Under the pieces are notes generated by a model. It ran no database searches, had not been told where the DNA came from, and was given only the letters and a program-made list of their open reading frames with translations. This document shows, piece by piece, positions 33,981 through 42,656 of a DNA stretch of 64,000 nt. The position numbers and the translations under genes are program-made. Each line of letters opens with the position of its first letter. Positions within the stretch are counted from its first letter, which is position 1. This DNA is from Herbaspirillum seropedicae (GTDB lineage: Bacteria > Pseudomonadota > Gammaproteobacteria > Burkholderiales > Burkholderiaceae_D): assembly GCF_001040945.1 (NCBI RefSeq), contig NZ_CP011930.1:62001-126000 (forward strand). Reading direction: 5' to 3'.

Positions 33981-35504
33981 TTACTCCATGGATAGACCGC
34001 GGCGGTACTGGATGGCTTCGGCCACGTGCTGCCGGTCGATCTGTTCGGCGGCGGCCAGGTCGGCCATGGTGCGCGCCAGCTTGAGCACGCGGTGATAGGC
34101 GCGCGCCGACCAGCCCAGCCTGAGCATGGCGGTCTGCAGCAGTTGCGCAGCATCGGGGCCGGGCTGGCAATGACGGTCGATTTCCGCGCCGGCAAGGGCG
34201 CTGTTGGGTTTGCCCTGGCGGCTGATCTGGCGCTCGAAGGCCACGGCCACGCGGGCGGCGATGCGGGCGGTGGATTCGCCGCTGGCCTGGACGGCCAGTT
34301 CGCCGGGGCTCAGGGCGGCGACCTGCAATTGCATGTCGATGCGGTCCAGCAGGGGCCCTGACAGGCGCTGCTGATAGCGCCGCACCATCTCGGGTGAACA
34401 ACGGCACTGCCCGCTGGCTTGGCCATGGTAGCCGCAGGGGCAGGGATTCATCGCCGCCAGCAGCTGGAAGCGCGCCGGGAAATCCGCCTGGCGGGCCGCC
34501 CGCGAGATGGTGATCTGTCCGGATTCCATGGGCTGGCGCAGCACCTCCAGCACGCTGCGCCGGTATTCGGCGATTTCATCGAGGAACAGCACCCCATGAT
34601 GGGCCAGCGAGATCTCGCCGGGCCGGGGCGGGCTGCCACCGCCCACCAGTGCGACCGCCGAGGCGGTGTGGTGGGGCGCGCGGAAGGGGCGTTGTCGCCA
34701 GCGCGCGGGGTCGAAGCCGCCGGTGAGGGAGCGCACCGCCGCCGATTCCAGCGCTTCCGCCTCGGTCATCGGCGGCAGGATGCCCGGAAAGCGCGTGGCC
34801 AGCATTGACTTGCCCGCTCCGGGCGGCCCCACCAGCAGCATGCTGTGCCGTCCCGCCGCCGCCACTTCCATGGCGCGGCGCGCCAGCAATTGCCCCTTGA
34901 TCTCGCTGAAATCGGGATACACCGGTGCGAGGGCGTCCTGTTGCGGCCGGTGGCGCGCCAACCGGGTGCTCTCGTCGCGGCTGGTGAAGTGGGCGCAGAC
35001 CTCCAGCAGCGAACGGGCCGGGACGATCTCGGCTTGCGTCACCAGCGCGGCCTCGTCGGCATTGGCGGCGGGCAGGATGAAGGCGCGCCGCCGTTCGTCG
35101 GCGCTGGCGCCGTGCTGCATGGCGCAGGTCATCGCCAGGGCGCCGCGGATGGGCAACAACTGGCCGGAGAGGGATAGCTCGCCGGCGTATTCGTAGTCGT
35201 CCAGCCGGTCGCCGGGGATCTGCTGGGAGGCGGCCAGGATGCCCAGGGCGATGGCCAGGTCGAAGCGGCCGGATTCCTTGGGGAGGTCGGCAGGCGCGAG
35301 GTTGACGGTGATGCGCCGCGCCGGGAATTCAAAGCGGGCGTTCTGCAATGCCGCCCGGACGCGGTCACGGGCTTCCTTCACCTCGGCCTCGGGCAGGCCG
35401 ACGATGGCGAAGGAGGGCAGGCCATTGGCCAGATGCACCTCCACCGTGACCGGTGGGGCGTTCATGCCGGCCAGGGCGCGGCTGCGCAGGACCGCCAGGC
35501 TCAT
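33981..35504 (-). CDS. comM: YifB/ComM-family Mg-chelatase-like AAA+ ATPase
   Basis: A 507-residue ComM homologue. The N-terminal Lon-protease-like fold (NGLPSFAIVGLPEAEVKEAR) precedes the AAA+ core with Walker A GPPGAGKSM and the C-terminal Mg_chelatase_C region (GWSARAYHRVLKLARTMADL). A cysteine cluster (MNPCPCGYHG...CRC) is typical. In naturally competent bacteria ComM is a hexameric helicase that helps branch migration during transformation, but it is conserved in non-competent species too. It is separate from the lipid cluster, 173 bp upstream of it. Confidence 0.92.
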   Translation of the reverse strand: MSLAVLRSRALAGMNAPPVTVEVHLANGLPSFAIVGLPEAEVKEARDRVRAALQNARFEFPARRITVNLAPADLPKESGRFDLAIALGILAASQQIPGDRLDDYEYAGELSLSGQLLPIRGALAMTCAMQHGASADERRRAFILPAANADEAALVTQAEIVPARSLLEVCAHFTSRDESTRLARHRPQQDALAPVYPDFSEIKGQLLARRAMEVAAAGRHSMLLVGPPGAGKSMLATRFPGILPPMTEAEALESAAVRSLTGGFDPARWRQRPFRAPHHTASAVALVGGGSPPRPGEISLAHHGVLFLDEIAEYRRSVLEVLRQPMESGQITISRAARQADFPARFQLLAAMNPCPCGYHGQASGQCRCSPEMVRRYQQRLSGPLLDRIDMQLQVAALSPGELAVQASGESTARIAARVAVAFERQISRQGKPNSALAGAEIDRHCQPGPDAAQLLQTAMLRLGWSARAYHRVLKLARTMADLAAAEQIDRQHVAEAIQYRRGLSME

Positions 35505-35577
35505 CGCGATGGGCCTGGCTGCCTGTTACCTATATAGAGAAGAGAGTGTGATCGAAGTGAAAGTAGGTGCGCCAGGA

Positions 35578-35823
35578 TCATGGAGTCTGTTTTTGCTGGG
35601 CTTCCAGCTCGGCCACACGGGCCTCCAGGGCTTCCAGGCGGGCGCGGGTCTTGGCCAGCACCTGAGCCTGGATGTCGAATTCCTCGCGCGTGACCAGGTC
35701 GAGCTTGGCAAAGCCCTGGCTGAGCATGGCCTTGACGTTCTTTTCGATGTCCTTGGCCGGGGAGTTTTCGATTGCCTTGTTGATCTTGGATTGCAGGTCT
35801 TCAAAAAACGGGGGCTTGTCCAT
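35578..35823 (-). CDS. ubiK: Ubiquinone biosynthesis accessory factor UbiK
   Basis: An 81-residue protein of the UbiK/BMFP (YqiC) family: an N-terminal amphipathic helix (PPFFEDLQSKINKAI) and a C-terminal coiled coil (about residues 50-76) that trimerises. It partners UbiJ to support the soluble Ubi complex making ubiquinone, and it binds membranes. The ATG at 35823 has an AAGGAG ribosome-binding site. It is divergent from the nlmA operon. Confidence 0.9.
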   Translation of the reverse strand: MDKPPFFEDLQSKINKAIENSPAKDIEKNVKAMLSQGFAKLDLVTREEFDIQAQVLAKTRARLEALEARVAELEAQQKQTP

Positions 35824-35862
35824 GTCGGATCTCCTTGGCAGATAAGCTGTAGCTGGAATGCA

Positions 35863-35890
35863 AGTTTAGCGGTTTCCTGCCCATCCTCAA
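35863..35890 (-). promoter_or_regulatory. Possible ubiK promoter
   Basis: On the minus strand TTGAGG and TAAACT are separated by 16 bp, about 40 bp upstream of the ubiK start codon. Confidence 0.42.
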
Positions 35891-36054
35891 ACCGCCTTGC
35901 CTGGATGAGACCGCATTTTTACCGCCAAGTGCGGCCTGTGAAGTTTTTTCCTTCAGGAAATGCGCCGTCTTGGTGATCCGGAACGCCCCTGCTGGCCGCG
36001 CACCAAAATGTGATTGCCGGAATGGAAGCAGGGTTAACAAAAAACAAGCAATAT

Positions 36055-36071
36055 CGCACCAATCACGTGCA
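36055..36071 (+). promoter_or_regulatory. NtrC-binding site
   Basis: CGCACC-N5-CGTGCA matches the NtrC consensus TGCACC-N5-GGTGCA at 10 of 12 defined positions. It is centred about 120-130 bp upstream of the predicted sigma-54 start point, a normal enhancer distance. Confidence 0.75.
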
Positions 36072-36171
36072 TTTTCCCTTGGTCTGCACTATTTTGAACT
36101 GAAGTTAGAAAAAAAACGTGACCAATCTCCGGTTTCACCTAAAAACACAAGCCTGCCTTGCCGAAAGAACA

Positions 36172-36187
36172 TGGCACGGCTCCTGCT
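36172..36187 (+). promoter_or_regulatory. Sigma-54 promoter of nlmA-glnK-amtB
   Basis: TGGCACGGCTCCTGCT fits the -24/-12 consensus TGGCACG-N4-TTGCT with one mismatch and keeps the essential GG and GC. It lies 63 bp before the nlmA ATG. With the NtrC site it predicts activation under nitrogen limitation. Confidence 0.85.
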
Positions 36188-36250
36188 ACAGGGTTTGAGC
36201 AAACACAAAAAACGACTTTTATTGTTCAAACACAAACCAGAGGGAAAGTC

Positions 36251-37039
36251 ATGAAGAAACTGATTCTTGCAACAGCCATCGCCGCATCCTTCGTTTCTAC
36301 CGTGGCCCGTGCAGAAGACGCCAAACCAGATAATGAGTTCAGCTTCAACGCCGCTGTCGTGAGCGACTACCGCTACCGCGGCCTGACCCAGACCCGCTTC
36401 GACCCGGCCCTGCAAGTCGGTGCTGACTACACCCACAACCCCACCGGCCTGTACGCCGGCACCTGGCTGACCAACATCAAGTGGATCAAGGACGCTGGCG
36501 CCGTGGCCAGCCCGCCGGTCAACACCAAGGGCGACATCGAGTGGGACATCTATGGCGGCAAGCGCGGCGACATCGGCGGCGGCTTCACCTATGACGTCGG
36601 CGGCCTGTACTACTACTACCCGGGCAACACCCTGGCCGACAGCGGCGCCAAGAACGCCAACACCTTCGAACTGTACGGCCAGGTCGGCTACGGTCCGGGC
36701 TACTTCAAGTATTCGCAATCGCTGACCAACCTGTTCGGCGCAGCCAACAGCAAGTACAGCCAGTACTTCGACCTGGGCGCCAACATCGAGACCTACTACG
36801 GCGTCATCCTGGGCCTGCACGTGGGTCACCAGAACGTGCGCGGCAACCCCAACCAGTTCAGCTACACCGACTGGAAGATCGGCGTGTCCAAGACCTTCGA
36901 CGATCTGGCCGGCATCACCCTGGGCCTGGCCTATGTCGGCACCGACCTCAAGGATGGCGTGACCACCACGCCGGCTTCGGATGGCCTGAAGAACGTCGGC
37001 AAGAACGGCTTCGTTTTCTCCCTCAGCAAAACTTTCTAA
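36251..37039 (+). CDS. nlmA: TorF-type putative porin, nitrogen-limitation membrane protein
   Basis: A 262-residue outer-membrane protein of the TorF/TIGR02001 family. A signal peptide (MKKLILATAIAASFVSTVARA) is followed by beta-barrel-like sequence beginning AVVSDYRYRGLTQT and ending with the aromatic SLSKTF terminus of barrel proteins. In Herbaspirillum seropedicae the gene before glnK-amtB is called nlmA; I assign the symbol by synteny. It lies 12 bp before glnK and is probably an ammonium-stress porin, though its permeant is not known. Confidence 0.82.
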   Translation: MKKLILATAIAASFVSTVARAEDAKPDNEFSFNAAVVSDYRYRGLTQTRFDPALQVGADYTHNPTGLYAGTWLTNIKWIKDAGAVASPPVNTKGDIEWDIYGGKRGDIGGGFTYDVGGLYYYYPGNTLADSGAKNANTFELYGQVGYGPGYFKYSQSLTNLFGAANSKYSQYFDLGANIETYYGVILGLHVGHQNVRGNPNQFSYTDWKIGVSKTFDDLAGITLGLAYVGTDLKDGVTTTPASDGLKNVGKNGFVFSLSKTF

Positions 37040-37390
<351 letters not shown>

Positions 37391-37405
37391 AAAAGGGGAA
37401 CTCTA

Positions 37406-38938
37406 ATGAGCATGAAGAAAATGTTTTCCGGCGCGCTCGCCATTGGCGCGCTGCTGTTTGCAGTCAGTTTTACTGCTCCGGCCCAGGCGCAGGATGCGCC
37501 CAAGCCTGAAGCTGCAGCGGCTGCCGCAGCGGCCCCGGCTGCTGCTCCCGCTGCACCCAAGGCGGAAGCTGCCGCTCCTGCGGCCGCTGCCCCGGCCGCA
37601 CCGGCTGCCGCTGCCGCCGCTCCCGCACCGGTCCCCAACAAGGGCGATACCGCCTGGATGCTGGTCTGCACCGCCTTCGTCATCCTCATGACCTTGCCGG
37701 GCCTGGGCCTGTTCTACGGCGGCCTGGTGCGCAGCAAGAACATGCTGTCGGTGCTGATGCAGTGCTTCATGATCTTCTCGCTGATCTACATCCTGTGGTT
37801 CGTCTACGGCTACAGCATCGCGTTCACCGAGGGCAATGCCTTCTTCGGTGGCTTCGATCGCCTGTTCCTGCACGGTCTGACGGGTGACTCCAACACCGGC
37901 ACCTTCAGCAAGGGCGTGGTCATTCCGGAGCTGGTCTTCGTCGCCTTCCAGGGTGCGTTCGCGGCCATCACTGTGGCGCTGATCATTGGCGCCTTCGCCG
38001 AACGCGTGAAGTTCTCGGCCGTGATCCTGTTCTCCATCCTGTGGTTCACCTTCTCCTACCTGCCGATGGCCCACATGGTCTGGTTCTGGCCGGGTCCGGA
38101 CGCCTTCACCGACGCTGCCGCTGGTGAAAAGGCCACCGCCATCTCGGGCTGGCTGTTCCAGAAGGGCGCGCTGGACTACGCAGGCGGCACGGTGGTGCAC
38201 ATCAACGCCGCTATCGCCGGCCTGGTCGGTTCCTATGTGATCGGCAAGCGTATCGGTTTCGGCAAGGAAGCCTTCAAGCCGCATAGCCTGACCCTGACCA
38301 TGGTCGGCGCCTCGCTGCTGTGGTTCGGCTGGTTCGGCTTCAACGCCGGCTCGGGTCTGGAAGCCAACGGCACTGCTGCCCTGGCCTTCGTCAACACCAT
38401 CCTGGCAACGGCGGCTGCTGTGCTGTCCTGGAGCTTCGGCGAATGGATCGGCAAGGGCAAGCCCTCGATGCTGGGCGCCGCTTCCGGCGCGGTGGCTGGT
38501 CTGGTGGCGATCACCCCGGCGGCTGGTTTCGTGGGCGTCATCGGCGCCGTGGTCATGGGCCTGATCGCTGGCCTGCTGTGCCTGTGGGGCGTGAGCGGCC
38601 TGAAGAAGATCCTGGGTTCCGACGATGCGCTGGACGTGTTCGGCGTGCACGGCGTGGGCGGCATCCTGGGCGCCATCCTGACCGGCGTGTTCGCAGCCCC
38701 CAGCCTGGGCGGCACCGGCATCTACGACTACGTGGCCAACGCTGTTGCGCCTGACTACTCCATCGGCGGCCAGGTCTGGATCCAGTTCCAGGGCGTGCTG
38801 ACCACCGTGGTCCTGTCGGGTGTGGTCTCCTTCATCGCCTACAAGATCGTTGACGTCGTCATCGGCCTGCGTGTGACCGAGGAAGAAGAACGCGAAGGCC
38901 TGGATATCTCCAGCCACGGCGAATCGGCTTACCACTAA
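37406..38938 (+). CDS. amtB: Ammonium transporter with Ala/Pro-rich N-terminal extension
   Basis: A 510-residue ammonium channel. A signal peptide (residues 1-28, ending APAQA|Q) is followed by an almost purely Ala/Pro/Lys/Glu segment (29-77) and then the eleven-helix Amt core starting DTAWMLVCTAFVILMTLPGL. Core motifs such as DYAGGTVVHINAAIAGLVGS and GVHGVGG are intact. The extension would lie in the periplasm and is much longer than in E. coli AmtB. The C-terminal tail ends in a Glu/Arg-rich region. It is cotranscribed with glnK, its regulator. Confidence 0.95.
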   Translation: MSMKKMFSGALAIGALLFAVSFTAPAQAQDAPKPEAAAAAAAAPAAAPAAPKAEAAAPAAAAPAAPAAAAAAPAPVPNKGDTAWMLVCTAFVILMTLPGLGLFYGGLVRSKNMLSVLMQCFMIFSLIYILWFVYGYSIAFTEGNAFFGGFDRLFLHGLTGDSNTGTFSKGVVIPELVFVAFQGAFAAITVALIIGAFAERVKFSAVILFSILWFTFSYLPMAHMVWFWPGPDAFTDAAAGEKATAISGWLFQKGALDYAGGTVVHINAAIAGLVGSYVIGKRIGFGKEAFKPHSLTLTMVGASLLWFGWFGFNAGSGLEANGTAALAFVNTILATAAAVLSWSFGEWIGKGKPSMLGAASGAVAGLVAITPAAGFVGVIGAVVMGLIAGLLCLWGVSGLKKILGSDDALDVFGVHGVGGILGAILTGVFAAPSLGGTGIYDYVANAVAPDYSIGGQVWIQFQGVLTTVVLSGVVSFIAYKIVDVVIGLRVTEEEEREGLDISSHGESAYH

Positions 38939-39285
38939 GCCTCTGCCGTACTGATCGACTGAGTCTGCAGTATTCCTTCGGGGCCGGCGACGGCCTCTTT
39001 CAAAGGCGCCTTCGGGCGCCTTTTTTCATTGCCTGGATGCAAGCTGCTTTTTTCTGTGGCATTCGCGCGTCGCCCCGGATAATTCCCGACTATTTGAGTC
39101 GGACTCTTTAAAATCCCTCCATCATCGCCATCTGAACACTCCCAGCGACGCTTTCGCAGCGGGCATCGCCAGGGCCGGCCTTTGCCGGAATGGCAACAGT
39201 GGCTTGTGTCGCGTCGCAACACGATGTCAGGAATCCGCTAAAATCGATCCTCGCTGCCGGCATTTACATATCGTTAAGGTCTCTT
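38939..39285. other. Intergenic region amtB-gshA, 347 bp
   Basis: It contains the amtB terminator (39003-39026) and two overlapping inverted repeats (39087-39101 and 39096-39106) beside a -10-like TAAAAT (39109-39114). A GTTAAGG ribosome-binding site precedes the gshA ATG. No ORF is credible. Confidence 0.5.
39003..39026 (+). terminator. Intrinsic terminator after amtB
   Basis: AAGGCGCC and GGCGCCTT form a perfect 8-bp stem with a TTCG loop, running into six T residues. Confidence 0.93.
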
Positions 39286-40587
39286 ATGGTCCCGCATCTC
39301 GTCACCGCTCTGAATGGTCCTCTGCTGGAGCTGGAGAAGAAAATCCTGGGCGCCACGCCGGCCATCGAACGCTGGTTCCGCATGGAATGGCAGGAGCACA
39401 CGCCGCCCTTCTATTGCTCGGTCGACCTGCGCAACGCCGGCTTCAAGCTGGCGCCGGTCGACACCAACCTGTTCCCGGGCGGCTTCAACAACCTTTCTCC
39501 CGAGATGCTGCCGCTGGCGGTGCAGGCGGCCATGGCCGCCATCGAGAAATACTGTCCCGATGCCCGCAACCTGCTGCTGATCCCGGAAAACCACACCGGC
39601 AACACCTTCTACCTGCAGAACATCGCCCGGCTGATGCAGATCTTCCGCCAGACCGGGCTGAACGTGCGCCTGGGCAGCCTGGCGCCGGGCGTGAACAAGC
39701 CCAAGCCGATCGAACTGCCCGATGGCACCACCATCACCCTGGAGCCGCTGGAGCGCTCGGCCAACGGCCGCCGCCTGGGACTGAAGAACTTCGATCCCTG
39801 TACGGTGCTGCTCAACAATGACCTGTCCATCGGCATCCCGTCGGTGCTGGAAGGCTTGCATGAGCAGAGCGTGCTGCCGCCGTTGCACGCCGGCTGGGCG
39901 ATGCGCCGCAAGAGCAACCATTTCGCCGCCTATGATGAGGTGGTCAAGAAGTTTGCCAAGATGGTCGAGGTCGATCCCTGGATGCTCAATCCGCTCTTTG
40001 CCAAGGTCAGCGACATCGACTTCCAGGAAAGCACCGGCACCGATGCGCTGGCCGACAGCGTTTCTTCGCTGTTGTCCAAGATCCGCAAGAAGTACAAGGA
40101 ATACGGTATCAAGGAGCAGCCCTTCGTCTTCGTCAAGGCCAACGCCGGCACCTATGGCATGGGCATCATGACGGTCAAGGACGCCAGCGAGATCAAGGAC
40201 CTGAACCGCAAGCAGCGCACCGGCATGCTGGCGGCCGGCAAGGAAGGGCTGGAGGTGTCGGAGGTGATCGTGCAGGAAGGCGTGCATTCCTTCGAGCGCA
40301 TCAACCAGGCCGTGGCCGAGCCGGTGGTCTACATGATCGACCGCTATGTGGTGGGCGGCTTCTATCGCGTCCACGCCGACCGTGACGTCAACGAGAACCT
40401 CAACGCACCCGGCGCGCATTTCGTGCCGCTGGCCTTCGCCCAGCAGCACGCCCTGCCGGACATGCATGCCAAGCCGGGCACGGCGGCGCCCAACCGTTTC
40501 TACATGTATGGCGTGGTGGCGCGATTGGCGCTGCTGGCGGCCTCGGTGGAAATGGAAAAGACCGATCCCAACCCGGAAGTTTATTAA
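39286..40587 (+). CDS. gshA: Glutamate--cysteine ligase, proteobacterial type
   Basis: A 433-residue enzyme for the first step of glutathione synthesis (glutamate + cysteine + ATP to gamma-glutamylcysteine). It belongs to the betaproteobacterial/Acidithiobacillus family (TIGR02049), unrelated in sequence to E. coli GshA: PPFYCSVDLRNAGFKLAPVD, LFPGGFNNL and VKANAGTYGMGIMTV are characteristic, the last resembling an ATP-grasp loop. The start at 39286 has TTAAGG upstream. It is followed after 38 bp by gshB, so the two form an operon. Confidence 0.92.
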   Translation: MVPHLVTALNGPLLELEKKILGATPAIERWFRMEWQEHTPPFYCSVDLRNAGFKLAPVDTNLFPGGFNNLSPEMLPLAVQAAMAAIEKYCPDARNLLLIPENHTGNTFYLQNIARLMQIFRQTGLNVRLGSLAPGVNKPKPIELPDGTTITLEPLERSANGRRLGLKNFDPCTVLLNNDLSIGIPSVLEGLHEQSVLPPLHAGWAMRRKSNHFAAYDEVVKKFAKMVEVDPWMLNPLFAKVSDIDFQESTGTDALADSVSSLLSKIRKKYKEYGIKEQPFVFVKANAGTYGMGIMTVKDASEIKDLNRKQRTGMLAAGKEGLEVSEVIVQEGVHSFERINQAVAEPVVYMIDRYVVGGFYRVHADRDVNENLNAPGAHFVPLAFAQQHALPDMHAKPGTAAPNRFYMYGVVARLALLAASVEMEKTDPNPEVY

Positions 40588-40625
40588 TATCGGGCCTTCG
40601 CCAGGCTCAACAGGACCCTAGCCTC

Positions 40626-41576
40626 ATGAAAATCGCTTTCCTCGCCGATCCACTGGATACGTTCAAGACGTACAAGGATTCCACCTTCGCCATGATGCGC
40701 GAAGCCGCGCGCCGTGGCCACGTCCTCTACGCCTTCGAACAGGCCGACCTGGTGCTGGAAAGCGGGCTGGTGACGGCCAACGCCTGCAAGCTCACGCTCA
40801 CGGGCGATGCCGATGACTGGTATCGGACCGACAAGCCGGTCTCTTCTTTCCTGTCCGAATTCGATGCGGTCATCGTGCGCAAGGACCCGCCCTTCGACAT
40901 GGAGTACATCTACACGACCTACCTGCTGGAGCTGGCCGAGAAGCAGGGGGCGCGGGTGTTCAACAAGCCGGCGGCGATCCGCAGCCACAACGAGAAGCTG
41001 GCCATCGCCCAGTTCCCGCAATACACCGCGCCGACCCTGGTCACGCGCGACGCCAAGCGCCTGCGCGCCTTCCACGCCGAGCACCAGGACGTGATCCTCA
41101 AGCCCCTCGACGGCATGGGCGGCATGGGCATCTTCCGCGTCAAGGCCGATGGCATGAACCTGGGTTCCATCATCGAGACCCTGACCGACAACGGTCAACG
41201 CACGATCATGGCGCAGCGTTTCATTCCTCAGATCAGCGCGGGCGACAAGCGTATCCTGCTCATCGGCGGCAAGGTGGTGCCCAATGTGCTGGCACGCATT
41301 CCGCAGGGCAATGAAGTGCGCGGCAACCTGGCGGCCGGCGGCCTGGGCCGTGCCCAGCCGGCCTCGGCCCGCGATATCGAGATCGGTGAAGCACTGGGGC
41401 CGGTGTTGCATGAGCGCGGCCTGTTGCTGGTAGGATTGGACGCCATCGGCGACTATCTCACCGAGATCAACGTGACCAGCCCGACCTGCTTCCAGGAAAT
41501 CACCCAGCAGACCGGCTTTGATGTGGCCGCGATGTTCGTGGACGCGCTGGAGGCAGAGGTGGGATCGATCGGTTGA
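40626..41576 (+). CDS. gshB: Glutathione synthetase
   Basis: A 316-residue ATP-grasp ligase joining glycine to gamma-glutamylcysteine. The ATP-grasp motifs VILKPLDGMGGMGIFRV, MAQRFIPQIS and ITEINVTSPTCFQEI (written here from about residue 275) mark the family. The length equals that of E. coli GshB (316 residues). It lies between gshA and the EIIA gene; a possible EIIA start overlaps its stop. Confidence 0.95.
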   Translation: MKIAFLADPLDTFKTYKDSTFAMMREAARRGHVLYAFEQADLVLESGLVTANACKLTLTGDADDWYRTDKPVSSFLSEFDAVIVRKDPPFDMEYIYTTYLLELAEKQGARVFNKPAAIRSHNEKLAIAQFPQYTAPTLVTRDAKRLRAFHAEHQDVILKPLDGMGGMGIFRVKADGMNLGSIIETLTDNGQRTIMAQRFIPQISAGDKRILLIGGKVVPNVLARIPQGNEVRGNLAAGGLGRAQPASARDIEIGEALGPVLHERGLLLVGLDAIGDYLTEINVTSPTCFQEITQQTGFDVAAMFVDALEAEVGSIG

Positions 41577-41668
41577 TGGGTGCACCAGGAGCAATAGGTA
41601 CAATGGGTTCGACAGAGCATGACGGGCTGCTCGGGGAAAAGCGCGTCGCATCAGATGGCAACAATTCC

Positions 41669-42079
41669 ATGGTTGGTATTCTTCTCTTGACGCACGCCCC
41701 GCTGGGGCAAGCTTTTCTGGCGGCGGCCACCCACGTGTTCCGGGGCAAACCGGAGCAGATCGAGGCCATCGACGTGATCGCCGACCAGAACCCGGCCGAG
41801 GTGCAAAAGCTGGCCATCGAGGCGGTCGGTCGCCTCGATGACGGCAGCGGCGTGCTGGTCATCACCGATGTGATGGGCGGCACCCCCTCCAACTGTACGG
41901 GCTTCCTGTGCGGCCTGGGCAATGTCCAGGTGATCGCCGGCATCAGCCTGCCCATGTTGCTGAGGGCGCTGACCTATCGCAACGATACGCTGGATGTGGT
42001 GGTTGAAATGGCGCTGGCAGGGGGCCAGAATGGTGCAGTGCGGATCGACAATCGCATCCGCGTGGCGGCCTCGGCCTGA
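41669..42079 (+). CDS. PTS EIIA component, mannose/fructose family
   Basis: A 136-residue EIIA-Man-type phosphotransfer protein. The active-site histidine is His9 (GILLLTHAPLGQAF), and DVMGGTPSNC is the second family motif. The ATG at 41669 begins the conserved domain but has a weak ribosome-binding site; starts at 41576 or 41573 would add about 31 unconserved residues and overlap gshB. No EIIB, EIIC or EIID is near, so it is probably a regulatory phosphate acceptor. Confidence 0.85.
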   Translation: MVGILLLTHAPLGQAFLAAATHVFRGKPEQIEAIDVIADQNPAEVQKLAIEAVGRLDDGSGVLVITDVMGGTPSNCTGFLCGLGNVQVIAGISLPMLLRALTYRNDTLDVVVEMALAGGQNGAVRIDNRIRVAASA

Positions 42080-42132
42080 TGAGGCGTTGTCATTACGTCC
42101 GCGCCTGACAAGATAAAAACGAAAGCTGAAAA

Positions 42133-42402
42133 ATGATTCAAAAAGAACTCGAGATCGTCAACAAGCTCGGCCTGCATGCGCGCGCCTCCGCCAAGCTCAC
42201 GCAACTGGCCGGCAAATTCAAGAGCGAAGTCTGGATGACCTTCAACAAGCGCCGCGTCAACGCCAAGTCCATCATGGGCGTGATGATGCTGGCCGCCGGC
42301 AAGGGCAGCATCGTCACCCTGGAAACCAACGGCGCCGACGAGCAGGAATGCTTCAGCGCGCTCGAAGCGCTGATTGCCGACAAGTTCGGCGAAGGCCAGT
42401 AA
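42133..42402 (+). CDS. ptsH: Phosphocarrier protein HPr
   Basis: An 89-residue HPr. His15 (NKLGLHARAS) receives phosphate from EI, and Ser46 lies in the KSIMGV motif that HPr kinase recognises, so both control sites are present. It passes phosphate on to EIIA components. It sits 53 bp after the EIIA gene and 254 bp before ptsI. Confidence 0.95.
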   Translation: MIQKELEIVNKLGLHARASAKLTQLAGKFKSEVWMTFNKRRVNAKSIMGVMMLAAGKGSIVTLETNGADEQECFSALEALIADKFGEGQ

Positions 42403-42564
42403 GCCCGTCTCCTGACCGCAATGCGGTATTGCGCCGCAACATGGCGGCGCGGCTGGAATGCTTCTTGCCAAGCGGTGATGGCTGCGCAGCAGGTGCGCGG
42501 CACGAAACTATGTTCACCCAGGCTGCCTGTCTTGTCCGTCCTGCTTCCCCGCGCGTCATTGCGA

Positions 42565-42593
42565 TTGCCAAACTGCCATTTGTTCGGTAACTT
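42565..42593 (+). promoter_or_regulatory. Possible ptsI promoter
   Basis: TTGCCA and TAACTT are separated by 17 bp, 63 bp upstream of ptsI within the 254-bp ptsH-ptsI gap. It would let EI be expressed separately from HPr. Confidence 0.45.
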
Positions 42594-42656
42594 GCTCGCA
42601 GCTACCGCGACCGGGAAACACGGCGGAACATAAGAACACAGGCAGGAGATCACGCG

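Larger units (their letters stand above)
35824..36250. other. Divergent regulatory region, 427 bp
   Basis: Between ubiK (minus) and nlmA (plus). It contains a sigma-70-like promoter for ubiK, an NtrC-type site and a sigma-54 promoter for nlmA, each given separately. It also holds extra half-sites (GCACC near 36000 and TGCAC at 36087-36091). The region is AT-rich compared with its surroundings. Confidence 0.7.
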
